Below are positions 1 to 5,858 of a stretch of 6,423 nt of DNA, one piece after another. The DNA lies in assembly GCA_020722165.1 (NCBI GenBank), contig DYLI01000072.1, positions 1-6,423 on the forward strand. Direction: 5' to 3'. Every line of letters begins with the position of its first letter. The stretch's first letter is position 1. The position numbers and the translations under genes were made by a program. The notes below the pieces were generated by a model, which saw nothing but the letters and a program-made list of their open reading frames with translations, had not been told where the DNA came from and made no database searches. This stretch comes from Halothiobacillus neapolitanus. Its GTDB lineage: Bacteria; Pseudomonadota; Gammaproteobacteria; Halothiobacillales; Halothiobacillaceae.

Positions 1-6
1 AGTGCA

Positions 7-483
7 ATGAATGATGCGGACTGGATGCGCCATGCCTTGATGCTTGCCGCGCGCGCCGAGGCGGAGGGTGAGGTGCCGGTGGGCGCAGTTTTGGTGCGTG
101 ATGGCGAGGTGATCGGCGAAGGCTGGAACCGGCCGATCGGTACGCATGACCCGAGTGCGCATGCCGAGATGCTGGCGCTGCGTGATGCGGCAAAGCGGGT
201 CGGCAATTATCGTCTGCCGGTTTCGGTGATGTATGTAACGCTGGAGCCGTGTCCGATGTGTGTTGGGGCGATGATTCATGCGCGTGTGGCGCGGGTGGTG
301 TTTGCCGCGCCGGATAGCAAAACGGGAGCCTGCGGTAGTGCACTGGATTTGCCCGCGCATCCGAGTCATAACCATCGTTTGTTGGTTGAGGGTGGGGTGT
401 TGGCCAAGGAGGCGGCGGACATGCTGCGTACTTTTTTTCGCAGTCGGCGCATGAAGTCGGTGCAGGACGCTGATACAAAATAG
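7..483 (+). CDS. tadA: tRNA-specific adenosine(34) deaminase TadA
   Basis: TadA deaminates adenosine to inosine at the wobble position of tRNA-Arg(ACG) in the cytoplasm, and is normally essential. The 158-residue product has the cytidine/deoxycytidylate deaminase fold signatures: an HAE motif at residues 52-54 (zinc ligand H52, catalytic proton shuttle E54) and PCPMC at 81-85 (zinc ligands C82 and C85). Typical TadA blocks surround them, namely EVPVGAVLV (22-30), GWNRPIG (39-45) and AMIHARVARVVFAA (88-101). Length is normal for the family. The ATG at 7 leaves five residues before the conserved WMRHAL block, which is plausible. However, the two codons upstream are open and the window begins there, so a start further left and the ribosome binding site cannot be judged. 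It converges on pal. The family call is firm; only the start is uncertain. Confidence 0.96.
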   Translation: MNDADWMRHALMLAARAEAEGEVPVGAVLVRDGEVIGEGWNRPIGTHDPSAHAEMLALRDAAKRVGNYRLPVSVMYVTLEPCPMCVGAMIHARVARVVFAAPDSKTGACGSALDLPAHPSHNHRLLVEGGVLAKEAADMLRTFFRSRRMKSVQDADTK

Positions 484-490
484 AACCTAC

Positions 491-515
491 AAAAAAGCCC
501 GCGTGATGCGGGCTT
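491..515 (-). terminator. Intrinsic terminator of pal, convergent with tadA
   Basis: An 8-bp perfect stem, AAGCCCGC (495-502) and GCGGGCTT (508-515), encloses a 5-base loop. Read on the minus strand the stem runs into a tract of six T (the A run at 491-496), the classic intrinsic terminator form for pal. Read on the plus strand it is followed by TTGTTGC, a poorer U tract, so it may stop tadA transcripts only weakly. It lies about 50 bases past the pal stop codon and 8 bases past the tadA stop. Confidence 0.85.
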
Positions 516-526
516 GTTGCGTGTTG

Positions 527-548
527 CAGCCGAGGTTGTTCCCGGCTG
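527..548 (-). other. Second RNA hairpin in the pal 3' untranslated region
   Basis: Between the pal stop and its terminator lies an inverted repeat with arms at 527-534 and 541-548 and a six-base loop. On the minus strand the arms pair over 8 bp with one G-U wobble. On the plus strand the same position is an A-C mismatch, so the structure fits the pal transcript better than tadA read-through. It has no U tract of its own. A role in mRNA 3'-end stability is an inference. Confidence 0.45.
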
Positions 549-562
549 GTAGGGCTTAACGA

Positions 563-1066
563 TTAACGGCGGCCATATACCATTTCAGCACGGCGCTCTT
601 GGCCGTAGCAGCTCTCAGAGGCATCTGAGCAGCTTGGCTTTTCTTCACCGTAGCTGACGATGGAGATTTGCGCGCTGTTTACGCCTTGCAGCACGAGTGC
701 ATCACGCACAGCCATGGCACGCTTTTCGCCCAAGGCAATGTTGTATTCGGCGCTGCCACGCGGGTCGGTGAAGCCTTCGATGGCGACTTGGCGCTGAGCG
801 TTGGCACCGAGGAAGGTGGCGTTTTCGCTGATAACGGGGCGGTATTGCTGGCTGACGACGTAGCTGTCGTAGTCAAAATACACGGTGGAGTTGATTTGCG
901 AAGGCTTGCCCGCGTAGAGCTTGCTTTCGTCGGAGTCGGAACCGCCAAGGCCGCTGGTACCGGCACCTGCGCCAGCGCCAGCTCCGCTTCCGACTTCTGG
1001 AGTTTCGCTACAGGCGGCCAGACCGAGCATGGCAAGAATAAGGGCTGAAGTTTTGAGCATACGCAT
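563..1066 (-). CDS. pal: Peptidoglycan-associated outer-membrane lipoprotein Pal
   Basis: Pal is the outer-membrane lipoprotein of the Tol-Pal system. It binds peptidoglycan and TolB and helps the outer membrane constrict at division. The 167-residue product has a lipoprotein signal peptide with lipobox LAAC (residues 16-19). C19 would be lipidated, and Ser at +2 favours outer-membrane sorting. A flexible linker follows, with alternating Gly-Ala at 28-36 (DNA 959-985) and a Ser/Asp stretch to 48. The OmpA-like domain starts at VYFDYDS (62-68) and includes EGFTDPRGS (97-105), EYNIALGEKRA (107-117) and RRAEMVY (158-164). C146 and C153 could form a periplasmic disulfide. The start at 1066 has AGGGA nine bases upstream on the minus strand. 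A second ATG two codons in is possible. There is no tolB upstream and no cpoB downstream, so the gene looks monocistronic. Being a second Pal-like paralogue cannot be excluded. Confidence 0.93.
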   Translation of the reverse strand: MRMLKTSALILAMLGLAACSETPEVGSGAGAGAGAGTSGLGGSDSDESKLYAGKPSQINSTVYFDYDSYVVSQQYRPVISENATFLGANAQRQVAIEGFTDPRGSAEYNIALGEKRAMAVRDALVLQGVNSAQISIVSYGEEKPSCSDASESCYGQERRAEMVYGRR

Positions 1067-1095
1067 GGTTTTGAATCCCTAAGCTAAAGTTAAAA

Positions 1096-1113
1096 ATTTG
1101 CCCGTAGGCAAAT
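1096..1113 (-). promoter_or_regulatory. Leader hairpin with UACG loop and U tract upstream of pal
   Basis: A perfect 7-bp stem, ATTTGCC and GGCAAAT on the minus strand, is closed by a C(UACG)G tetraloop, an exceptionally stable UNCG type, and runs into a short T tract (1092-1095). It lies 29 bases upstream of the pal ATG. If transcription starts about seven bases after the predicted -10, near 1115, the hairpin would sit at the extreme 5' end of the mRNA. That arrangement is known to protect transcripts such as ompA from decay. Its form also resembles a small terminator or attenuator. The structure is directly visible; its role is inferred. Confidence 0.55.
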
Positions 1114-1121
1114 GGTGCGTG

Positions 1122-1151
1122 ATTCTATAGGAGTATCGGTATTTTTGGTAA
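1122..1151 (-). promoter_or_regulatory. Predicted sigma70 promoter for pal
   Basis: On the minus strand TTACCA (1151-1146) and TAGAAT (1127-1122) match the -35 (4 of 6) and -10 (5 of 6) consensus with an 18-base spacer. Transcription would start near 1115, giving a leader of roughly 49 bases before the pal ATG at 1066. This was found by eye and not scored against a matrix. Confidence 0.45.
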
Positions 1152-1158
1152 ATCCGAT
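1135..1158. promoter_or_regulatory. Operator-like inverted repeat over the pal -35 region
   Basis: Two 9-base arms, ATCGGTATT (1135-1143) and AAATCCGAT (1150-1158), form an imperfect dyad (7 of 9 positions pair, with the outer five perfect) around a 6-base centre. The dyad covers the predicted pal -35 and part of the spacer, the usual place for a repressor site. No regulator family is recognised from the half-sites, and a chance dyad of this quality in AT-rich DNA is possible. Confidence 0.3.
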
Positions 1159-1224
1159 GTGGTTTTTCTAGCACATTTCGCGCCTATTTTTATGAATTAC
1201 ATTTGCAGGGATGGTCTGGATGCA

Positions 1225-1258
1225 CCGCAATGCGGGCGAATGAAGGTAACTTCATGCG
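1225..1258. promoter_or_regulatory. Paired dyads upstream of ftsK
   Basis: Two adjacent dyads lie 60 to 90 bases before the ftsK start. The first is an 11-base palindrome, CCGCA-A-TGCGG (1225-1235). The second is a 6-bp stem, ATGAAG and CTTCAT (1240-1255), around a GTAA (GNRA-type) loop, extended by two more G-C pairs beyond one mismatch. No T tract follows, so they are not terminators. They could be protein-binding sites or leader RNA structure. No function is assigned. Confidence 0.3.
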
Positions 1259-1316
1259 AGAATGCACGTATTTGTTGCTCGTATGGGCAGTTCTGTTGTC
1301 ATGAAAGATATTAAAA

Positions 1317-3818
1317 ATGAATGCAGTAAATAAGTTGAACGCTAAAAAACGCGCATTTGTGCCCCAACACGGGGCGGAGAATAAGTATCGTGCGGCCATG
1401 CTGACGTTGCATGTCGGGCGATTTTTGCGTGAATCGGTGCTTTATATCGCCACGGCGCTGGGTGTGTTTTTGTTGTTTGTGCTGTTGTCGTTTGATGTGC
1501 GCGATCCCGGCTGGTCGCAGGCGAGTAATGCTAAACAGATTTTCAACGTTGGCGGTGTGCTGGGGGCGTGGATTGCCGATGTTTTGTTTTATTTAAGTGG
1601 CTACGCAGCGTATGTGGTTCCGTTTGGGGTGTTGGTCACGGGGTGGTTGATTCGCGGAGGCGGCAACCGAACGCGGCTGTTTTCCAAAACCTGGCTTGCG
1701 TTGCGTCTTACGGGTTTGGTGTTGGCTTGGCTGGCTTTGGCGGCGTTGTTCTTTTTGCATGGCAAGGCCGGACAAGATGCGCTAAGTCAAGGTGTTCTTA
1801 GCATGGGCAGTGGCGGTGTGTTGGGGCAATGGGTGGCTTTGCTGATTACGCCATGGTTGGGACTGGTGGGTGCGACAATCATTTTTTTACCGATTTCCAT
1901 CCTTGGGTTGACCTTGTTCAGCGGCTTTTCATGGTTTGGCTTGTTTGATGTGATTGGTGATCTCCTGTTTGCGTTGTTTGGCTGGATGAGTGGGCGACAT
2001 CACGAGGAGGACGCGCAGGATGCAGGGGCTTTCGATAGGCCGGATGTCGCCTATGCTGATGATTTGCGGCAAGAGGGGGCAGATTACGTACCGCTGAATC
2101 GTTATGAAGATGCCCCGCCTTGGATGACAGCGCCCACAGATCATGAGGATGAATTGGTCGATGAGTTTGTCGTTTCCCATGCGGATGCTGAACTGGATAA
2201 GCCCACGTCGAGCGTTATGCCCGTGGTGCCAGCACCTCAAGCCACGCCCCCCCAGCCTGCGCCAGTCGTTCCCCGTCCCATGCCCCGTCCTGCTCCTGCA
2301 CGGACAACTGTGCAGGCTGTAGCTCGTTTACCGGATATTTCACTGCTTGACCCGCCGCGTGTGCGTGTGGGCGGCTATTCTGCTGAAACTTTGAACAGTA
2401 TGTCGCGCCTGATTGAGGAGCGTTTGCAGGAATATGGCGTACAAGCGCGGGTAGTGGTGGCGCAGCCGGGGCCGGTGATTACGCGCTTTGAACTTGAGTT
2501 GGCTCCGGGTGTCAAGGTCAGCCAGATCACCAATTTGGCTAAGGATTTGGCGCGCTCGTTGGCGATGATTAGTGTGCGTGTGGTCGAGGTTATTCCTGGT
2601 AAATCAACCGTTGGGCTGGAGGTTCCTAATGTTCAGCGTGAAGTGATTGCCTTCTCGGAAATGATTGGCTCGAAGATTTATCAGGAAGCCACTTCGCCAG
2701 TGACACTGGTTTTGGGCAAGGATATTGCCGGGCAGCCAGTGGTGGCCGATCTGGCGCGGATGCCGCATTTGCTGGTGGCGGGCACGACCGGGTCGGGTAA
2801 GTCGGTCGGCGTGAATGCGATGTTGATGTCGATGTTGTTCAAGGCATCGGCGGATGAGGTGCGCTTGATTCTGATCGACCCGAAAATGCTGGAGTTGTCG
2901 ATTTACGAGGGCATTCCGCATCTGCTCGCGCCCGTGGTCACGGATATGAAAGAAGCAGCGAATGCGTTGCGTTGGGCGGTGGGCGAGATGGAGCGGCGCT
3001 ATCGTTTGATGTCGGCGCTGGGTGTGCGCAATTTGGCCGGGATGAATAAGAAGGTGCGCGACGCGCGTGAAGCGGGTGAACCGATCCGAGACCCGCTTTA
3101 CAACCACGCTGAGGCGCTCGACCCAGACATGCCAGCGCCGGAATTGGAGACTTTGCCGCATATCGTGATCGTGATCGACGAGTTCGCTGACATGATTATG
3201 GTGGTCGGTAAAAAGGTTGAGGAGTTGATTGCACGCATTGCGCAAAAAGCGCGGGCGGCGGGCATTCATCTGATTGTGGCGACGCAGCGCCCTTCGGTGG
3301 ATGTGATTACCGGTCTGATTAAGGCCAATATCCCGACGCGCATTGCTTTCCAAGTGTCGAGCAAAATTGATTCGCGCACTATTTTAGATCAAATGGGTGC
3401 CGAAGCGTTGTTGGGACATGGCGATATGCTTTATCTTGCACCGGGAACCGGCTTGCCGGTGCGTGTGCATGGTGCGTTTGTCTCCGATCAGGAAGTGCAT
3501 AACGTGGTGGAAATGCTTAAGACTTCCGGTGCGCCGCGTTATATCGAAGGTTTGCTTGAAGAACAGTCGGTCACGCTACCGGGTGAAAAACCTACGGCGG
3601 GCGAGGGCGGCGTCGAGGCCGATGCGCTATACGATCAGGCGGTCGCCGTGGTGCTGGAGTCGCGCAAAGCCTCGATTTCTTATGTGCAGCGTCGCCTGAA
3701 AATCGGTTATAACCGCTCGGCGCGTTTGCTGGAAGACATGGAGGCGGCGGGGGTGGTGAGTGCCTTGCAATCGAATGGCCAGCGCGAGGTGTTGGCACCT
3801 TCGCCGCAGCGGGATTGA
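1317..3818 (+). CDS. ftsK: DNA translocase FtsK
   Basis: FtsK is a hexameric inner-membrane ATPase at the division septum. It pumps chromosome termini and activates XerCD recombination at dif. The 833-residue product has the expected order. Several N-terminal membrane segments lie at roughly 41-58, 81-112, 128-148 and 168-206. A shortish linker (about 225-340), acidic and then proline-rich, follows. The RecA-like motor has Walker A GTTGSGKS (489-496), Walker B IVIVIDEFAD (616-625, D621/E622) and ATQRPSVDVITG (655-666). A winged-helix gamma domain occupies about 769-829. In GYNRSARLLEDME, N799, R803 and E806 match residues that read KOPS in the E. coli and Pseudomonas protein. The linker is far shorter than in the 1329-residue E. 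coli FtsK. The ATG at 1317 has only a weak AAAG-type ribosome site. The next ATG at 1398 also precedes the first membrane segment but has no better site. It leads the operon with lolA. Confidence 0.97.
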   Translation: MNAVNKLNAKKRAFVPQHGAENKYRAAMLTLHVGRFLRESVLYIATALGVFLLFVLLSFDVRDPGWSQASNAKQIFNVGGVLGAWIADVLFYLSGYAAYVVPFGVLVTGWLIRGGGNRTRLFSKTWLALRLTGLVLAWLALAALFFLHGKAGQDALSQGVLSMGSGGVLGQWVALLITPWLGLVGATIIFLPISILGLTLFSGFSWFGLFDVIGDLLFALFGWMSGRHHEEDAQDAGAFDRPDVAYADDLRQEGADYVPLNRYEDAPPWMTAPTDHEDELVDEFVVSHADAELDKPTSSVMPVVPAPQATPPQPAPVVPRPMPRPAPARTTVQAVARLPDISLLDPPRVRVGGYSAETLNSMSRLIEERLQEYGVQARVVVAQPGPVITRFELELAPGVKVSQITNLAKDLARSLAMISVRVVEVIPGKSTVGLEVPNVQREVIAFSEMIGSKIYQEATSPVTLVLGKDIAGQPVVADLARMPHLLVAGTTGSGKSVGVNAMLMSMLFKASADEVRLILIDPKMLELSIYEGIPHLLAPVVTDMKEAANALRWAVGEMERRYRLMSALGVRNLAGMNKKVRDAREAGEPIRDPLYNHAEALDPDMPAPELETLPHIVIVIDEFADMIMVVGKKVEELIARIAQKARAAGIHLIVATQRPSVDVITGLIKANIPTRIAFQVSSKIDSRTILDQMGAEALLGHGDMLYLAPGTGLPVRVHGAFVSDQEVHNVVEMLKTSGAPRYIEGLLEEQSVTLPGEKPTAGEGGVEADALYDQAVAVVLESRKASISYVQRRLKIGYNRSARLLEDMEAAGVVSALQSNGQREVLAPSPQRD

Positions 3819-3831
3819 GTTGAACTTCATC

Positions 3832-3866
3832 AGGTCTTGTGCGCCCAAGGTCTGTCTTACTTTTTT
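3832..3866 (+). other. Hairpin plus U tract between ftsK and lolA
   Basis: In the 64-base ftsK-lolA gap, AGGTCTTG (3832-3839) and CAAGGTCT (3846-3853) can pair as RNA over 8 bp, including two G-U wobbles, around a 6-base loop. Six T (3861-3866) follow after seven bases. That spacing is too long and the stem too weak for a standard terminator. It could be a leaky terminator, a processing site, or chance. Confidence 0.3.
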
Positions 3867-3882
3867 ATTGAGTATCCATCGA

Positions 3883-4512
3883 ATGCGTGTTTTGAGATTT
3901 TTGAGCGTACTTGCCAGCCTGATGATTGTTTCGATAAGCGCCCATGCCGGGCAGGGCTTGGATAGCTTGGACAGTTTTCTGAAAAATATGAAAACGCTGC
4001 AAGGGCAGTTTGTGCAGACGCAGTTCAATGTTGATCGGCGTGAAACGCAGCGCGCCAGTGGCACGCTGGAAATGTCGCGTCCGGGCAAGTTTCGCTGGGT
4101 TTATGTTCAGCCCTATCATCAGGAGCTGGTGGCGGATGGCGAATCGCTGTGGATTTACGATCAGGATTTGGAGCAGGTTACACAAAAACCCTTGCGGCAA
4201 GCCACGGCGCAAGCGCCCATCATGCTGCTGTTAGAAAAAAAATCGCTGGATAAGGATTATCTGCTGACCGATCTGGGCAACGATCAGGGGCTGGATTGGG
4301 TCGGTTTGAAGCCGCGCAAGGATGAGGCGGATGTGCGCGAGGTCAAGCTGGCTTTTGAGAAAACATTGCTCGCACGAATGCAACTCACCGATGCTTTTGG
4401 TCAGACGACCTTGATTGAATTCAAGGAGATGAAGATGAACCCGAAGCTTGCGGAGGGAGCGTTCAACTTTGTAGCGCCATCCGGAGTCGACGTGGTACGG
4501 GCAGCGCAGTAA
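3883..4512 (+). CDS. lolA: Outer-membrane lipoprotein carrier protein LolA
   Basis: LolA is the periplasmic chaperone that takes lipoproteins released by LolCDE from the inner membrane and delivers them to LolB at the outer membrane. The ATG at 3883 gives 209 residues with a clear Sec signal peptide: MRVLRF, a hydrophobic core, then cleavage after AHA at residue 22. The reading frame stays open further upstream to 3760, but that would place 41 polar residues before the signal and overlap ftsK, so it is rejected. The mature part shows the family core RPGKFRWVYVQPY (66-78), LVADGESLWIYDQDLEQVT (82-100) and the C-terminal FNFVAPSGVDVV (195-206). R66 lies where E. coli LolA has its essential Arg43 (mature numbering). 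The Shine-Dalgarno is weak, with GAG ten bases upstream. It sits 64 bases after ftsK and 8 before rarA, matching the order ftsK-lolA-rarA in E. coli. Confidence 0.95.
   Translation: MRVLRFLSVLASLMIVSISAHAGQGLDSLDSFLKNMKTLQGQFVQTQFNVDRRETQRASGTLEMSRPGKFRWVYVQPYHQELVADGESLWIYDQDLEQVTQKPLRQATAQAPIMLLLEKKSLDKDYLLTDLGNDQGLDWVGLKPRKDEADVREVKLAFEKTLLARMQLTDAFGQTTLIEFKEMKMNPKLAEGAFNFVAPSGVDVVRAAQ
3949..3956 (+). other. KOPS-like octamer GGGCAGGG
   Basis: The octamer GGGCAGGG fits the E. coli FtsK-orienting consensus GGGNAGGG. It lies within the 5' part of lolA, 131 bases after ftsK. It is the only match I saw on either strand by eye. The FtsK encoded here keeps the residues that contact KOPS, so the motif may be read in this organism, but one octamer could easily occur by chance. 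Confidence 0.3.
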
Positions 4513-4520
4513 AACGCAAA

Positions 4521-5858
4521 ATGAGTTCTTTGTTTGCACCGAATGCACAACCCTGGCAGCCGTTAGCCGATCGGATGCGCCCCGCATCGTTGGACGAAGT
4601 GTTGGGGCAACCGCAATTACTGGATGCCGGGCGCGCCTTGCGCCGTGCATTGGATGCCAAGCATCTGCATTCGATGTTGTTTTGGGGGCCGCCGGGCACG
4701 GGTAAGACCACTCTGGCACGCTTGATGGCCGAGGCCTTTGGTGCGCGTTATCTCACGCTTTCAGCCGTATTGGCCGGGGTGAAAGAGGTGCGCGAGGCGG
4801 TGGAGCAGGCGCGGCATTTTTCCGCTGAATCCGGCAAGCCGACCCTGCTATTCGTGGATGAAGTGCATCGTTTCAACAAGGCGCAGCAGGACGCATTTTT
4901 GCCGCATATCGAATCCGGCACGCTGGCCTTGGTTGGTGCAACCACAGAAAACCCTTCGTTTGCATTGAATAACGCGCTGCTTTCGCGGTTGCGTACCTAT
5001 GTGCTGAAATCATTGGATGCGGAAAGTTTGGCCGCTTTGTTGCGCCGCGCCCTCCATGATGTCGAGCGTGGCTTGGGCACGTTGCATATTCAGGCTGATG
5101 ATGCGGCGCTTTTGCGCCTTGCTCAGGCGGCGGATGGTGATGCGCGCCGCGCTTTGAATATGCTGGAAATGGCGGCGGATTTTGCAAGTAGTGGGGTCAT
5201 CGACGAGGCGGCATTGGCACAGGTAGCCGAGCAGGTGCCGCGTCGTTTCGATCACGGCGGTGATGTGTTTTATGACCAGATTTCGGTGCTGCACAAGGCG
5301 CTGCGTGGTTCTGACCCGGATGCAGCCTTGTACTGGCTGGCGCGCATGTTGGATGGTGGTGCCGACCCGGAATATATCGCCCGCCGTTTGCTGCGGGTCG
5401 CCTCGGAAGATATTGGCAATGCCGATCCACGCGCGCTGAGTTTGACTCTGGAAGCATGGCAAGCTTATCAACGTTTGGGCTCACCCGAAGGTGAACTGGC
5501 GCTGGCGCAGGCGACGGTCTATCTGGCGCTGGCACCGAAAAGCAATGCCGTGTACATGGCGTTCAAGTCGGTGATGAAGGAGGCGCGTGAACGTGGCAGT
5601 CTTGACGTGCCGATGCACCTGCGCAACGCGCCAACTCAATTGATGAAACAGCTTGATTATGGCAAGGGTTACCGTTATGCGCATGACGAGCCGGACGCGT
5701 TTGCCGCCGGTGAAACTTATTTGCCGGAGGCGCTGCTTGGGCGGCAATGGTACCAACCGGTGGCACGCGGCTTTGAGATTAAACTGAAGGAAAAGCTCGA
5801 TTATCTGCGTGAGAAGAATGCACAGATGGGCGCGAAAAAAAGAGATGGATCAGCATGA
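4521..5858 (+). CDS. rarA: Replication-associated recombination protein A (RarA/MgsA)
   Basis: RarA is a cytoplasmic clamp-loader-like AAA+ ATPase related to eukaryotic WRNIP1/Mgs1. It acts at stalled or gapped replication forks and interacts with SSB. The 445-residue product matches the family throughout: PLADRMRPASLDEVLGQ (14-30), Walker A GPPGTGKTT (56-64), Walker B LLFVDEVHRF (109-118, D113/E114), sensor 1 GATTENPSF (139-147), an arginine-finger region LLSRLR (153-158) and sensor 2 GDARRALNMLE (206-216). The C-terminal tetramerisation half contains ASEDIGNADPRAL (294-306), APKSNAVYMA (338-347) and VPMHLRNAPT (363-372). Length is normal. The ATG at 4521 lies 8 bases after the lolA stop. 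There is no clear Shine-Dalgarno, so translation probably depends on coupling to lolA. The stop overlaps the crcB start in an ATGA. Confidence 0.97.
   Translation: MSSLFAPNAQPWQPLADRMRPASLDEVLGQPQLLDAGRALRRALDAKHLHSMLFWGPPGTGKTTLARLMAEAFGARYLTLSAVLAGVKEVREAVEQARHFSAESGKPTLLFVDEVHRFNKAQQDAFLPHIESGTLALVGATTENPSFALNNALLSRLRTYVLKSLDAESLAALLRRALHDVERGLGTLHIQADDAALLRLAQAADGDARRALNMLEMAADFASSGVIDEAALAQVAEQVPRRFDHGGDVFYDQISVLHKALRGSDPDAALYWLARMLDGGADPEYIARRLLRVASEDIGNADPRALSLTLEAWQAYQRLGSPEGELALAQATVYLALAPKSNAVYMAFKSVMKEARERGSLDVPMHLRNAPTQLMKQLDYGKGYRYAHDEPDAFAAGETYLPEALLGRQWYQPVARGFEIKLKEKLDYLREKNAQMGAKKRDGSA

Larger units (their letters stand above)
1067..1316. other. Divergent intergenic region between pal and ftsK
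   Basis: This 250-base stretch separates two divergently transcribed genes and is visibly richer in A and T than its flanks. I see no convincing gene in it. The left half holds the pal promoter, an overlapping dyad and a leader hairpin, each listed separately. The right half, upstream of ftsK, holds two short dyads but no promoter I would defend. TTGCAG at 1203-1208 has no good -10 partner, and TTGTCA at 1296-1301 lies too close to the ftsK start. I saw no LexA-type CTG-N10-CAG box, which might have been expected because E. coli ftsK has a LexA-controlled promoter. Confidence 0.7.

Noticed and set aside
770..778. EGFTD in Pal in place of EGH(A/T)D as a lost key residue
   Set aside because: This position varies in the OmpA-like family (His, Asn, Tyr seen from memory). 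The rest of the motif is intact, so loss of function is not supported.
959..985. The Gly-Ala repeat in Pal as a slippage-prone DNA repeat
   Set aside because: The Gly and Ala codons differ between units, so the DNA is not a clean tandem repeat. It is an ordinary flexible lipoprotein linker.
668..1048. A 126-codon open frame opposite pal
   Set aside because: It is the complement of a confident pal gene, shows no recognisable family, and reflects the codon bias of the coding strand.
1301..1333. A 10-codon frame starting at ATG 1301 and overlapping the ftsK start, considered as a leader peptide
   Set aside because: It has no clear ribosome site and no codon pattern suggesting attenuation. An AT-rich stretch gives such frames by chance.
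2604..3353. A 249-codon minus-strand open frame inside ftsK
   Set aside because: It lies opposite the conserved FtsK motor domain, has a shadow-like His/Arg/Gln-rich composition, and no motif.
3760..3882. Upstream extension of the lolA frame overlapping the end of ftsK
   Set aside because: It would bury the Sec signal peptide 41 residues into the protein. The ATG at 3883 places the signal correctly.
5780..5858. A fluoride riboswitch upstream of crcB
   Set aside because: The crcB leader is entirely rarA coding sequence, and I could not make out the riboswitch pseudoknot there.
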